Below are positions 44,043-52,809 of a DNA stretch of 64,000 nt, in pieces. Position 1 is the stretch's first letter, and every line of letters begins with the position of its first letter. Position numbers and translations under genes: made by a program. The notes below the pieces were generated by a model. That model saw only the letters and a list, made by a program, of their open reading frames with translations, ran no database searches and had not been told where the DNA came from. Origin of the DNA: a virus. The stretch is taken from positions 85,095-149,094 of IMG/VR virus record IMGVR_UViG_3300001460_000004; one strand, given 5' to 3'.

Positions 44043-44665
44043 TAATTGGTATTTGCGGATTAATAGGAAGTGGCAAAGGTACAGTTGCAGACATTCTTAT
44101 TGATTATCATGATTTTAAAAAAGTTAGCTTTGCTGATAAACTCAAAGATGGTGTGTCGGCAGTATTTGGGTGGGATCGATCGTTGTTAGAAGGCGATACT
44201 GATCGCAGCCGAATTTGGCGTGAGAAGGAAGATGCTTTTTGGAGCAATGAACTTGATCGAAGTATAACACCTAGACTTGTATTACAATTATTTGGCACTG
44301 ATTGTATGCGTAATGGGTTTGACCCTGACATATGGATGTCATTGGTCAAAAAAGAATTGTTGGATAACCCTAAGCAGAACTATGTTATTCCAGATGTGCG
44401 TTTCCAAAATGAAATGCAGATGATTAAATCAGTTGGAGGTAAGATAATACAAGCACGACGAGGTGCTTTACCCGATTGGTTTTTGAGTTTTAGGGATTAT
44501 GGATTTCTTCCTGATCCCGAAATACACGAAAGCGAGTATATGTGGATTGGTCCAGATTGCGATTTTGATACAATTATATATAATGATGGCGGGCTAAGTC
44601 AACTTGAGCAAACAGTTAAAGATCAGGTAATACACCACCTCTCCCCCATGGTAGATTCAGTTTAG
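44039..44665 (+). CDS. 1: gp1 deoxynucleoside monophosphate kinase
   Basis: The 208-residue protein has a P-loop GLIGSGKGT (7-15) and the T4 gp1 layout, with FADKLKDGV, the SITPRLVLQLFGTDCMR region and a NYVIPDVRFQNE strand. T4 gp1 phosphorylates dTMP, dGMP and hydroxymethyl-dCMP to diphosphates. Whether this phage has modified cytosine cannot be judged here. The gene is coupled to the exonuclease and its 3' end overlaps the convergent zinc-ribbon gene by about 50 nt. Confidence 0.85.
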   Translation: MIIGICGLIGSGKGTVADILIDYHDFKKVSFADKLKDGVSAVFGWDRSLLEGDTDRSRIWREKEDAFWSNELDRSITPRLVLQLFGTDCMRNGFDPDIWMSLVKKELLDNPKQNYVIPDVRFQNEMQMIKSVGGKIIQARRGALPDWFLSFRDYGFLPDPEIHESEYMWIGPDCDFDTIIYNDGGLSQLEQTVKDQVIHHLSPMVDSV

Positions 44666-44960
44666 CAATTTCAATTGTACAATTTAAACAAACAGTTTTT
44701 AAATTTAATAGATCACAATTGTTTAAATTTCCATCAACATGATAAACTATCAGTTGTGCTTTATACTTACAACTAAAACCACAACGATCACAAGTTTTCT
44801 TTTGTTGGTATCCTGCTAATTTCCAATTTGGAATTTGTGGTTTTAGTTTTTTGTCTTTACGTATACAACTATTGCACCTAGTTCGATAGTAGGTTTTTCC
44901 GTTAATTTTGTTATTAATTGCTGCAACTTTTCGATTACATATTTGACAAAAGGGTCTCAT
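44616..44960 (-). CDS. HNH-like zinc-ribbon protein
   Basis: I choose ATG 44960 (MRPFCQIC) over an upstream TTG at 44975. The 114-residue protein has CxxC pairs at 5/8 and 29/32, then Cys57/Cys60 and Cys91/Cys94 around YHVDGNLNNCDLLNLKTV. His74, Asp76, Asn78 and Asn81 follow the H-x-D-G-N-x-x-N pattern of HNH-type nuclease domains. Close look-alikes are present in many marine T4-like phages and may be inactive zinc-binding proteins rather than homing endonucleases. GATAAATA directly upstream on the minus strand could be its late promoter. Confidence 0.7.
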   Translation of the reverse strand: MRPFCQICNRKVAAINNKINGKTYYRTRCNSCIRKDKKLKPQIPNWKLAGYQQKKTCDRCGFSCKYKAQLIVYHVDGNLNNCDLLNLKTVCLNCTIEIAKLNLPWGRGGVLPDL

Positions 44961-45023
44961 ACGGGTATTTATCAAGCAGACCTTAATTAAGGTACCTATT
45001 AAAGCTAGTTTCTATATATATTG

Positions 45024-45031
45024 CATAAATA
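45024..45031 (+). promoter_or_regulatory. late promoter core CATAAATA for gp18
   Basis: CATAAATA, 37 nt before the gp18 ATG. AGAAGGAGCG is the ribosome binding site. Confidence 0.6.
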
Positions 45032-45068
45032 TTCTATAGCAATATAACTTAGAAGGAGCGTCCTCAAT

Positions 45069-48000
45069 ATGGCACTAGTATCACCAGGCGTAGAAGTTAC
45101 TACAGTTGACGAATCGAATTATTTACCAGCAGCAACGAGTTCGGTTCCGTATATTCTTGTAGCAACAGCCGCAAACAAAGCTTCAGGTACAGATAGTACT
45201 GTGATAGCACCAGGAACCACATCAGCAAATGCTAATAAAGTTTACTTAGTCACAAGTCAAAGAGATTTGGCAGCGACTTTTGGTAATCCAACTTTTTACA
45301 ACACTGCGAGTGGAACACCCTTAAACGGGTATGAATTAAATGAATACGGACTGTTAGCTGGATTTAGTTCGTTAGGTGTTAGTAATCGAGCTTATGTACA
45401 GCGAGCCAATATTGACTTAGCTCAATTAACTGCTACAACTGTACGCCCAGTAGGTGCTCCTGCAAATGGAACTTACTGGCTTGATACCGGAGCATCGCTT
45501 TGGGGTCTTAAGCAGTGGAATGCAGCTACATCAACTTTTACAGATAAAACACCAATTGTAATTACTAGTGCAACACAACTTAGTGGCGGCGTACCAGCTT
45601 CAAGTATTGGAGCACAAGGCGATTATGCAGTTGTTGCAACAAATGCAAAGAATCCAATTTACTACAAAAACACATCAAATGCATGGGTGTTAGTAGGAAG
45701 TGACGCATGGAAAAATAGTTGGCCAACATTAGTTGCTAGCAATGCTGTCACTGGTACACTTACAGCCGCAGACGTTATTATTATTAACGGAACTTCAGTA
45801 GCAGTGCCGGCTGCCGCAAATAATACATTAACTGGTCTAAAAGATGCAATTAATAGTGCTGCAATTACAGGTGTAACAGCAACCATAGACACAAGTAACA
45901 AACTTACATTCTTTGTAGACAGTGATGCACAATCTGATGGTAGTAGTGCAGACGGTGGTATCATTAATATTGGTACTGGAAGTACAGCTGGATTGCTAAC
46001 AACACTAGGATTAGAAGCAGGCGAAACACATAATTCCCCAGCTTTGCAGCAAAGTTACAACTACACAATTCCACGTTGGAGAACTACTGATAGTTCGCCT
46101 CGTCCTTCTGGATCAATTTGGAATATGTTGTCAGCAGTAAACAATGGCGCAGATCTCAGTGTTAAAAAATATAATTCAACTACAGCAGCTTTTACAGCAC
46201 AAGATGTACCTTTGTATGCAAACGATCAATCTGCACTTAAAGCTCTTGATGCTACCAATGGTGGATCAGCTATTACAGTAGGATCGCTTTATGGACAGTA
46301 CAATGTAGATCCTGAAGCAAATGCTATTTCACTTTACAACAATACCGCTACATTTAAAGTTTATGAAAGATATGCAACTGGTGCGTTAAACGTAACAGGT
46401 GATAATACAGCATCAGTTTTTGTAGCCGCAGAAGAATTTACAATTCAAGCAAGTGCTAAAAATAGCGACACATTATCAAGTGCGGTAACTGCCGTCCTTG
46501 GAGGAACAACATCTGCAGACTTTGTTGCCGCAGTAAGTGCCGCAGGCGTAGCAAACGTAAGTGCAAGTGTAAGTGCCACTGGTGCAATTGTTATGACACA
46601 TGATGAAGGTGGAGTTATTGTTCTTAAAGACACAACTGGTACTCCAGTTGCTGATGCAGGTTTTGCAACAACAATCACAACTGGTCAAGTTAAAGCAGGT
46701 ACAGGCACAGATACTGGTGCTCTTATCCTGAGTAACTGGATTGCACTAACTTATACAGCAAGTGCAAATGCCCCAAGTTTAGATCCAACAACTGGCACTA
46801 ACTGGTACTATAGCCCAGTTGATGAAGTAGACATTATGATTCAAAGTGGTGGAGCTTGGAAAGGTTATCAAACTGTATCACTAGACACACGTGGTATGAA
46901 CCTTACTAATACTAGTCCAAATGGACCAATTGTAAGTGCCAATGCACCGTCACAACAAAGTGATAAAACTGACCTAGTGTATGGTGATATTTGGATCGAC
47001 ACAAGTAACTTAGAAGAATATCCAGTAATTAAACGGTATTCTTCAGTTAACAATGTTGACACATGGGTAACAATATCAAATATAGATCAAACAACCGAAA
47101 ATGGTATACTATTTGCAGACGCACGTTGGGCTGGTAACGGTAATGTTGATCCAATTACAGATGACATTCCAACAGTCAAAAGTCTATTAACAAACAGCTA
47201 TACTGATGTAGATGCTCCAAACCCAGCACTATATCCTGAAGGTATGCTATTGTTCAATACACGTCGAAGTGGCTACAATGTTAAAACATACCAAACTAAC
47301 TACTTTATTCCAACTAGCTATACTTTTGCAACTTACGCAAGCACAACTGCTTATGTATCCGGCGATCGTGTAACCTATAACGGTGGAATTTATGTAGCAA
47401 TTGCAAGTACAACTGGTAACGTACCAACTGATACTTCTTATTGGGCACTATTACAGCAAGCAGCTTGGGTAACAACTGCTGGTAATAAATCAGATGGATC
47501 TCCCTACATGGGACGGTTAGCAGTTCGACAATTGGTTGTAGCAGCAATGAAATCAGCAATTGACACAAGTGATACATTGCGTGAAGAGCAGCTGGATTTT
47601 AATTTGTATGCAACACCAAACTATCCAGAACTAATTTCTAATATGGTTGCACTTAATAACGAGCGTGACAATACAGGATTTGTTATTGGCGATACACCAA
47701 TGCGTATGGCGCCTACTAGTGCTGATATACTTGCATGGTCAGGTAATACTACTGCTTGGAATACAGGCGACGGGCTTACAACAGCAAGTGAATTTATGGG
47801 TGTTTTCTATCCTTCCGGTCAAACAAACAACGTTGACGGAAAGATAGTTGTAGTACCTCCAAGTCATATGATGTTGCGTACTGTTATACGTAGTGACGAT
47901 ATTAGCTTTCCTTGGTTGGCACCAGCTGGATCCCGTCGAGGGCTAATTGATAATGCACTTGCAATTGGTTACATTAATGCTTCAACAGGAGAGTTTACTA

Positions 48001-48470
48001 AATTCTCAAATGGACAAGGCATTAGAGATACTTTGTATGAAAACAAAATTAACCCAATCACGTTTATTCCGGGTGCTGGATTGCAGAACTACGGTAACAA
48101 AACTGAAGCTGCAGCATCTAGTGCAATGGATAGAATCAACGTTGCACGACTTGTTGCATATATACGTGGAAGACTTGACTCGATTGCAAGTACATTCTTG
48201 TTTGAACCAAATGATCAAATTACAAGAAATGAAATTTCAAATGCAATAAGTGGGTTGTTGAATGATCTAGTCGCTAAACGAGGAATTTATGATTACCTAG
48301 TTGTATGTGACTTGTCAAACAATACACCGGCAAGAATTGATCGAAATGAGCTTTATGTAGATATTGCGATTGAACCGACTAAAGCAGTTGAATTTATCTA
48401 CATTCCGGTTAGAATTAAAAACACAGGCGAATTAGCAGCAGGTAATGTTGCAACTTCGCAGACAGTTTAA
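45069..48470 (+). CDS. 18: gp18 tail sheath protein, greatly enlarged
   Basis: The first residues (ALVSPGVEVTTVDESNYLPA) and the C-terminal about 250 residues (GRLAVRQLVVAAMKSAI, PPSHMMLRTVIRSDDISFPW, IDIAIEPTKAVEFIYIPVRI) are those of T4-like contractile sheath proteins. It is 1133 residues, against 659 in T4. The extra length lies in the middle: repeated beta-rich, Ala/Thr-rich surface domains, including a FVDSDAQSDGSSADGG stretch and, near residues 755-795, a YVSGDRVTYNGGIYVA...YW module resembling small carbohydrate-binding domains. It polymerises around the gp19 tube and contracts at infection. Confidence 0.95.
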   Translation: MALVSPGVEVTTVDESNYLPAATSSVPYILVATAANKASGTDSTVIAPGTTSANANKVYLVTSQRDLAATFGNPTFYNTASGTPLNGYELNEYGLLAGFSSLGVSNRAYVQRANIDLAQLTATTVRPVGAPANGTYWLDTGASLWGLKQWNAATSTFTDKTPIVITSATQLSGGVPASSIGAQGDYAVVATNAKNPIYYKNTSNAWVLVGSDAWKNSWPTLVASNAVTGTLTAADVIIINGTSVAVPAAANNTLTGLKDAINSAAITGVTATIDTSNKLTFFVDSDAQSDGSSADGGIINIGTGSTAGLLTTLGLEAGETHNSPALQQSYNYTIPRWRTTDSSPRPSGSIWNMLSAVNNGADLSVKKYNSTTAAFTAQDVPLYANDQSALKALDATNGGSAITVGSLYGQYNVDPEANAISLYNNTATFKVYERYATGALNVTGDNTASVFVAAEEFTIQASAKNSDTLSSAVTAVLGGTTSADFVAAVSAAGVANVSASVSATGAIVMTHDEGGVIVLKDTTGTPVADAGFATTITTGQVKAGTGTDTGALILSNWIALTYTASANAPSLDPTTGTNWYYSPVDEVDIMIQSGGAWKGYQTVSLDTRGMNLTNTSPNGPIVSANAPSQQSDKTDLVYGDIWIDTSNLEEYPVIKRYSSVNNVDTWVTISNIDQTTENGILFADARWAGNGNVDPITDDIPTVKSLLTNSYTDVDAPNPALYPEGMLLFNTRRSGYNVKTYQTNYFIPTSYTFATYASTTAYVSGDRVTYNGGIYVAIASTTGNVPTDTSYWALLQQAAWVTTAGNKSDGSPYMGRLAVRQLVVAAMKSAIDTSDTLREEQLDFNLYATPNYPELISNMVALNNERDNTGFVIGDTPMRMAPTSADILAWSGNTTAWNTGDGLTTASEFMGVFYPSGQTNNVDGKIVVVPPSHMMLRTVIRSDDISFPWLAPAGSRRGLIDNALAIGYINASTGEFTKFSNGQGIRDTLYENKINPITFIPGAGLQNYGNKTEAAASSAMDRINVARLVAYIRGRLDSIASTFLFEPNDQITRNEISNAISGLLNDLVAKRGIYDYLVVCDLSNNTPARIDRNELYVDIAIEPTKAVEFIYIPVRIKNTGELAAGNVATSQTV

Positions 48471-48473
48471 CTG

Positions 48474-48481
48474 GATAAATA
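48474..48481 (+). promoter_or_regulatory. late promoter core GATAAATA for gp19
   Basis: GATAAATA spans the gp18-gp19 gap, 31 nt before the gp19 ATG. Confidence 0.6.
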
Positions 48482-48512
48482 GTATTAATAATACGATAGG
48501 AGATAAAAAAAT

Positions 48513-49163
48513 ATGTCAAGTGCATCATTAAACAAGATGACGGTTCCTCTAGCAAACGATCAATCGTCACCTACTCAAGGGCTGTTGATGCCAAAGCTCA
48601 AATATCGCTTCCGGGTGATATTTGAAAACTTTGGTGTTAGCACACCTAGAACACAATTAACAAAACAAGTAATAGACTTTACTAGACCATCAGTAACGTT
48701 TGACGAAATACCAATTGAAATTTACAACAGTAGATTATATGTTGCTGGTAAGCACACATGGGAAATGCTGTCTGTTAACTTACGTGACGATGCTTCTGGT
48801 AGCGTTTCGAGACTAATGGGCGAGCAGTTGCAGAAACAATTAGATTTTGTTGAGCAAGCAAGTGCCGCATCGGGTATTGACTATAAATTCACTACTAAAT
48901 GTGAAATCCTCGATGGTGGTAATGGGCGAAGTGCACCAAACGTTCTCGAAACATGGGAAATGTATGGTTGTTACTTAAATCAAGTTAACTACAATGATTT
49001 AAACTATGGATCAAGCGAAGCAGTCACAATTACTGCTCAGATACGATTTGACAATGCAGTACAAACACCTCTTGGTGATGGCGTTGGCGCTCCGGTAGTA
49101 AGAGGCATTGATGATAACGCAACTGGTCCTGGAACAAGCTCGCTACTACAGTCATTATTTTAA
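48513..49163 (+). CDS. 19: gp19 tail tube protein
   Basis: The 216-residue protein has the tail-tube fold signature: KYRFRVIFENFG at the start, a VIDFTRPSVTFDEIPIEIYN strand, SRLYVAGKHTWEMLSVNLRDD, and a LETWEMYGCYLNQVNYNDL segment. It forms the hexameric tube through which DNA passes, inside gp18. It is somewhat longer than T4 gp19 (163) owing to a C-terminal Gly-rich tail. It directly follows gp18 as in T4. Confidence 0.92.
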   Translation: MSSASLNKMTVPLANDQSSPTQGLLMPKLKYRFRVIFENFGVSTPRTQLTKQVIDFTRPSVTFDEIPIEIYNSRLYVAGKHTWEMLSVNLRDDASGSVSRLMGEQLQKQLDFVEQASAASGIDYKFTTKCEILDGGNGRSAPNVLETWEMYGCYLNQVNYNDLNYGSSEAVTITAQIRFDNAVQTPLGDGVGAPVVRGIDDNATGPGTSSLLQSLF

Positions 49164-49182
49164 TACGAGGCTTTAACTCAGC

Positions 49183-50286
49183 ATGTCTTTTGGAAATAGC
49201 TCAATCACATCACTTTTTGGAAATCCTATCGTACGTGATTATAGACATGCTGAGAAGCTCTTTAGGTCAAATAACTATGCAAATAGTCCTCGCCTTAAAT
49301 TTCTTTTCCATGTATATTTTAATCTTAACACTGGACAGATTCCGCAATTAAGGAATCTGTTCCAGAATACTGAAAGTAGTACTATAGGGTTGTTAGTTAA
49401 AAGTATTGACTTGCCTAAATATTCAATTGAGACTGATGTAAAAATACAGTATAACAGAAAACGTATTATACAAAAAAGACTTAATTACGATCCTATACAA
49501 GCTGTGTTTCATGATGATCAAAACGATTTGATTAGAGAAATGTGGTATCAATATTATACATACTATTATAAGGATGCACAGAATCCTTATAATGGCCAGC
49601 CTGCAAACAACGGAAGTATTGGTGCATATAATTTGAATAGCGAAGGATTTAGTTACAGCGACAGAGATATCTATGCACCTTTTAGAAGCGTTAATGATTG
49701 GGGGTATACCGGTGAAAGTTATACTGACAGTACATCTAGTCAAGGCGGAAAACCTAGTTTCTTTACTGACATCAGAATATACGGAATAAATCAACACAAG
49801 TTTGCAGAATATATTTTAATTAACCCACTTATTAGCGAGTGGAGCCATGATACATTTGATTATGCACAAGGCGATGGTGTAATGGAAAACATAGTAACGT
49901 TACAATACGAAACTGTAAAGTATCGCAAAGGATGGATTGGTGATCAAAGACCCGATACAAATGTTACTGGGTTTGCATCACCAACACAATATGATGTAGA
50001 ACCAAGCCCAAATGTTGTAAATGCAGGGCTTGCTAGTGTTATATCAAGTGGCGACCGTATTGATACAGGCGCAGGTATGATACAAGATTTACAAACAAGC
50101 GGCCTTATGGGATCAGTTGGTGGAGTTCAATCAGCTGGGACTTTTTATAGTAGTCAAGCCGATCTTCCAGTAACTGGTGCAGCTAATGCTATAACAGTTA
50201 ACGAATTAAGTGATGTAGTTAATCAGGCACTAGGCGGTTCTCCAATATTTCCAGTAGCCAATAATGGAGGATCTAATGCCCAGTAA
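49183..50286 (+). CDS. tail-tube-like protein (gp19 superfamily, gp54/gp48-like candidate)
   Basis: The 367-residue protein has a tube-type core: LFHVYFNLNTGQIP, KSIDLPKYSIETDVKIQYNRK, YDPIQAVFHDDQNDLIREMW, and FTDIRIYGINQHKFAEYILINP. This core resembles gp19 and related tube-initiator baseplate proteins (T4 gp48 and gp54). Its position after gp19 makes either a second tube protein or the tube initiator likely. The C-terminal region is Gly/Ser/Asn-rich. I cannot decide between gp48, gp54 and a gp19 paralogue from sequence alone. Confidence 0.6.
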   Translation: MSFGNSSITSLFGNPIVRDYRHAEKLFRSNNYANSPRLKFLFHVYFNLNTGQIPQLRNLFQNTESSTIGLLVKSIDLPKYSIETDVKIQYNRKRIIQKRLNYDPIQAVFHDDQNDLIREMWYQYYTYYYKDAQNPYNGQPANNGSIGAYNLNSEGFSYSDRDIYAPFRSVNDWGYTGESYTDSTSSQGGKPSFFTDIRIYGINQHKFAEYILINPLISEWSHDTFDYAQGDGVMENIVTLQYETVKYRKGWIGDQRPDTNVTGFASPTQYDVEPSPNVVNAGLASVISSGDRIDTGAGMIQDLQTSGLMGSVGGVQSAGTFYSSQADLPVTGAANAITVNELSDVVNQALGGSPIFPVANNGGSNAQ

Positions 50287-50653
50287 TGTATTAAATTCAG
50301 CATCTAACCCACAATTAGACAATACTGTAAGAATATTTGATAATTTTTACAAGTATGAACAGCAAGTAAATCCAGAAGAATATGATGTTGTTTTTGGTTA
50401 CTTTAAAGACGTAATGACAACTGACCAAGCTGCTAATAATTTCACAACAGCATTGTTTCGAGTTGCATCAACAAGCAATCAAAATGTATTAACACTGCTA
50501 GATGAAATAAAAACAATAGGCACCCAAAACACTCTTACTTTAAGTGCTGCTGTGGCTTATTATCTTAATGCTTCTCGCAGTAAATCTTCGTTATTGGGAG
50601 TTAATAGTCCACTTGCAACTAACAAGTTTGTGGCCCGTAATCTATTTGCATAA
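50276..50653 (+). CDS. small virion protein
   Basis: I take ATG 50276, with GGAGG just upstream, inside the end of the previous gene; a longer start at 50264 lacks a site. The 125-residue helical protein has VRIFDNFYKYEQQVNPEEYD, then FKDVMTTDQAANNFTTALFR, and an Ala/Ser-rich end. Homologues of this kind sit between gp19-like and gp4 genes in marine T4-like phages and are reported as structural. No enzymatic motif. Function in the virion unknown. Confidence 0.6.
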   Translation: MPSNVLNSASNPQLDNTVRIFDNFYKYEQQVNPEEYDVVFGYFKDVMTTDQAANNFTTALFRVASTSNQNVLTLLDEIKTIGTQNTLTLSAAVAYYLNASRSKSSLLGVNSPLATNKFVARNLFA

Positions 50654-50656
50654 CTT

Positions 50657-51112
50657 ATGGCTAATAAATTCATACAAGGTGCCTACAAGCCTCTTAATCC
50701 TCAAAAGTATGTAGGAAAAGGAACCCCTAGATATCGTAGTGGCTGGGAATGGGCGTTCTTTCAATTTTGTGATACTAATGTTAGTGTTTTGGAATGGGCT
50801 AGTGAAGCTATTGCTATAAAATACAAACATCCTTTTACAGGAAAAATAACAAATTATATCCCAGATGTGTTTGTACGTTATCGCACTAAAAATAATAAAA
50901 TTTGTACAGAATTAGTTGAAATTAAACCCAAAAAACAAAGTGTACTTGAAGGTAAAATGAATGAAAAACAAAAAATAACTGTTGTTATTAATATGGCTAA
51001 GTGGGAAGCAGCAAGAGCCTGGTGTAAAAATGCAGGGATTGTTTTTAGAGTTATAACTGAAGAGCAGATGTTTCATAACGGAAATCCTAAAGCCAAGGCA
51101 AAAAGACGTTAA
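50657..51112 (+). CDS. 4: gp4 head completion protein
   Basis: The 151-residue protein follows T4 gp4 closely in plan: an N-terminal QGAYKPLNPQKY, YRSGWEWAFFQFCDTN, a central ELVEIKPKK nuclease-type E-x-K stretch, and INMAKWEAARAWCKNAGIVF. gp4 is needed to finish the filled head before the neck joins, and the fold is PD-(D/E)XK-like. It is placed before gp16 here. Its stop is one base from the next gene's start (TAATG). Confidence 0.85.
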   Translation: MANKFIQGAYKPLNPQKYVGKGTPRYRSGWEWAFFQFCDTNVSVLEWASEAIAIKYKHPFTGKITNYIPDVFVRYRTKNNKICTELVEIKPKKQSVLEGKMNEKQKITVVINMAKWEAARAWCKNAGIVFRVITEEQMFHNGNPKAKAKRR

Positions 51113-51672
51113 TGCGGTGTGCATTTGTACATATTCCTAAAACTGGTGGCGGAAGTGTAGTTGAATGGGCAAAACGAAATAATGTCTGGGACCAATTTAT
51201 TTTTTATGGACACAAAGATATTGATTATATTAAAAATTTAGACGATACCTTTGATGCTAGTTTTTGCATTGTAAGAAATACATACAGTCGTTTGGTAAGT
51301 GCCTATGTGTTCAGTGAGGCAAAGTTTCGCAAAAATATAACCAAAGGTTATCAACTTGAATGGATGACTAATTTATTATTAGCATGGGAAAAAGGTATTG
51401 TACCTTGGCTTGAACTAATGCACGAAACACAACATGTAACATGTAGAGATCAACTTGATTTTAGTCAAGGAGTAGATTTTATTATACAGACATCAGATTT
51501 GTATAAATCTACAAAGTTACACGAAATGTTTAATATAACTGATCCTATTAGAAAAGAACGCAGAGTACAAATGTTTAACCCTAGCCTGTATTATACTACA
51601 GACTTTATTAATTGTGTCAATAGACTATATAAAGACGAGATAGCATACTTTAACTACCAACCGGATATATGA
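51112..51672 (+). CDS. sulfotransferase family protein
   Basis: The 186-residue protein has the PAPS-binding 5' loop FVHIPKTGGGSV (5-16) and the 3'-phosphate contact motif VRNTYSRLVSAY (54-65) of the sulfotransferase_2-like family. It would move a sulfate from PAPS to a carbohydrate or other acceptor. It is shorter than most cellular enzymes but has both key motifs. It is inserted between gp4 and gp16 with a one-base overlap to gp4, so it is made in the late phase. A host-surface or virion-glycan target is inference. Confidence 0.8.
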   Translation: MRCAFVHIPKTGGGSVVEWAKRNNVWDQFIFYGHKDIDYIKNLDDTFDASFCIVRNTYSRLVSAYVFSEAKFRKNITKGYQLEWMTNLLLAWEKGIVPWLELMHETQHVTCRDQLDFSQGVDFIIQTSDLYKSTKLHEMFNITDPIRKERRVQMFNPSLYYTTDFINCVNRLYKDEIAYFNYQPDI

Positions 51673-51678
51673 TAAATA
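51671..51678 (+). promoter_or_regulatory. late promoter core GATAAATA for gp16
   Basis: GATAAATA overlaps the end of the sulfotransferase gene, 23 nt before the gp16 ATG. Confidence 0.55.
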
Positions 51679-51700
51679 ATAGCATATATTTGGATGAACA

Positions 51701-52186
51701 ATGACCAAACAACTTGAAGAATTATTTGATGTAGAATCAACACCAAAGGGCTGGGAAACAACCGTGCCAGATATTCCTGTTGAAGATACACAAACTTCAT
51801 TATCAGAAACATATCAGGCCATTGATAAGATAGAAGCAGCATTGCCTACAGTCAGGGGACTAGAAGCATCTGATGCTGAAATGGATGACCTTGCAGTAAA
51901 AGCTAGAGAAAGTTTTGAAGACCTAATGAACTTAGGAATGAATGTTGATAGTCGCTATGCTAGTGACATATTAAGCGTTGCAAGCCAGATGCTTGGACAT
52001 GCAATTACTGCCAAAACAGCCAAAGCAAATAAAAAGCTAAAGATGATTGATCTACAATTAAAGAAAGCCCGGCTGGATCAAACAAGTGGTGATCCAAATA
52101 TGCAAGAAGGATCGGGTACTCTAGTTGATCGTAACGAGTTGCTGCAATCACTGCGACAAGCTAAATCAAGCGATAGCGATAAATAA
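51701..52186 (+). CDS. 16: gp16 small terminase subunit
   Basis: The 161-residue protein has the T4-like gp16 plan: a charged N-terminal leader, a central coiled-coil pair (RESFEDLMNLGMNVDSRYASD and GHAITAKTAKANKKLKMIDLQ) that forms the DNA-recognition ring, and a C-terminal DRNELLQSLRQ tail that contacts gp17. It is similar in length to T4 gp16 (164). gp17 is about 6.8 kb downstream rather than adjacent. The identification rests on size, coiled-coil layout and position. Confidence 0.75.
   Translation: MTKQLEELFDVESTPKGWETTVPDIPVEDTQTSLSETYQAIDKIEAALPTVRGLEASDAEMDDLAVKARESFEDLMNLGMNVDSRYASDILSVASQMLGHAITAKTAKANKKLKMIDLQLKKARLDQTSGDPNMQEGSGTLVDRNELLQSLRQAKSSDSDK
52178..52185 (+). promoter_or_regulatory. 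late promoter core GATAAATA
   Basis: GATAAATA overlaps the gp16 stop codon, 18 nt before the ATG at 52203. Confidence 0.5.
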
Positions 52187-52202
52187 AATATAGGATACTA
52201 AC

Positions 52203-52805
52203 ATGAAAAATTTGTCACAATATCTCACTGAGACTGCACAAACTTACGATTATAGAATTAAAATCGTAGGTGAATTACCAAATGGCTTTATGAAAAGTTT
52301 TAAAAAATGCTTAGACAAATATAACCCGTCAAGCATTAGTGACATCAAAAAGACTCCAGTAGTAAGTGCCCCTCTTGACTTTCCCAATTTTAATAACGAA
52401 TTAGTTAACATTATGGATGTAGTGTTTAACTACCCGGCTGCTGAAGATGAAATCCGTCAACTAGCAAAATTGTCAGGATTAAATCCAGATAAAATTATTA
52501 TTAATACTGCAAAATATGCAGCTAGTATGGATGCAGAAGTTGCAGGAATTCAAGACCAAAACACAGACTTGCTTAATTCAGCATATCCAGATGATAATGC
52601 AGAACAAAAGAAAGCAAGTAAAGATTATGGTGATGGTAATCAGCAAGTAGTAAAAAATAATGCAGACGAAGCAACTTGGACTGTAGCAGGTGGTAAAACA
52701 CCTCCAGCTGAATATACTAGCAGCCTTCCAATGGGTGATAAAAGTCCACTAACTGACATCAAACGCCCACCACTACCAGCAACTGGTAATCACCCAAAAG
52801 GATAA
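52203..52805 (+). CDS. conserved virion-associated protein
   Basis: The 200-residue protein starts MKNLSQYLTETAQTYDYRIKIVGEL. A MKxLxxYLxE-type start is typical of proteins co-packaged or matured with T4-like heads. An alpha/beta core of about 110 residues includes a NIMDVVFNYPAAEDEIRQLA segment, followed by a Gly/Pro/Lys-rich tail (PPAEYTSSLPMGDKSPL). It lies after gp16 and begins a block of acidic virion-type proteins. Exact role unknown. Confidence 0.65.
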   Translation: MKNLSQYLTETAQTYDYRIKIVGELPNGFMKSFKKCLDKYNPSSISDIKKTPVVSAPLDFPNFNNELVNIMDVVFNYPAAEDEIRQLAKLSGLNPDKIIINTAKYAASMDAEVAGIQDQNTDLLNSAYPDDNAEQKKASKDYGDGNQQVVKNNADEATWTVAGGKTPPAEYTSSLPMGDKSPLTDIKRPPLPATGNHPKG

Positions 52806-52809
52806 TATT

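Noticed and set aside
44616-44960. Active homing endonuclease
   Set aside because: HNH-like residues are present, but the gene is short, sits in a conserved place in relatives, and no intron or insertion point is evident; called only HNH-like.
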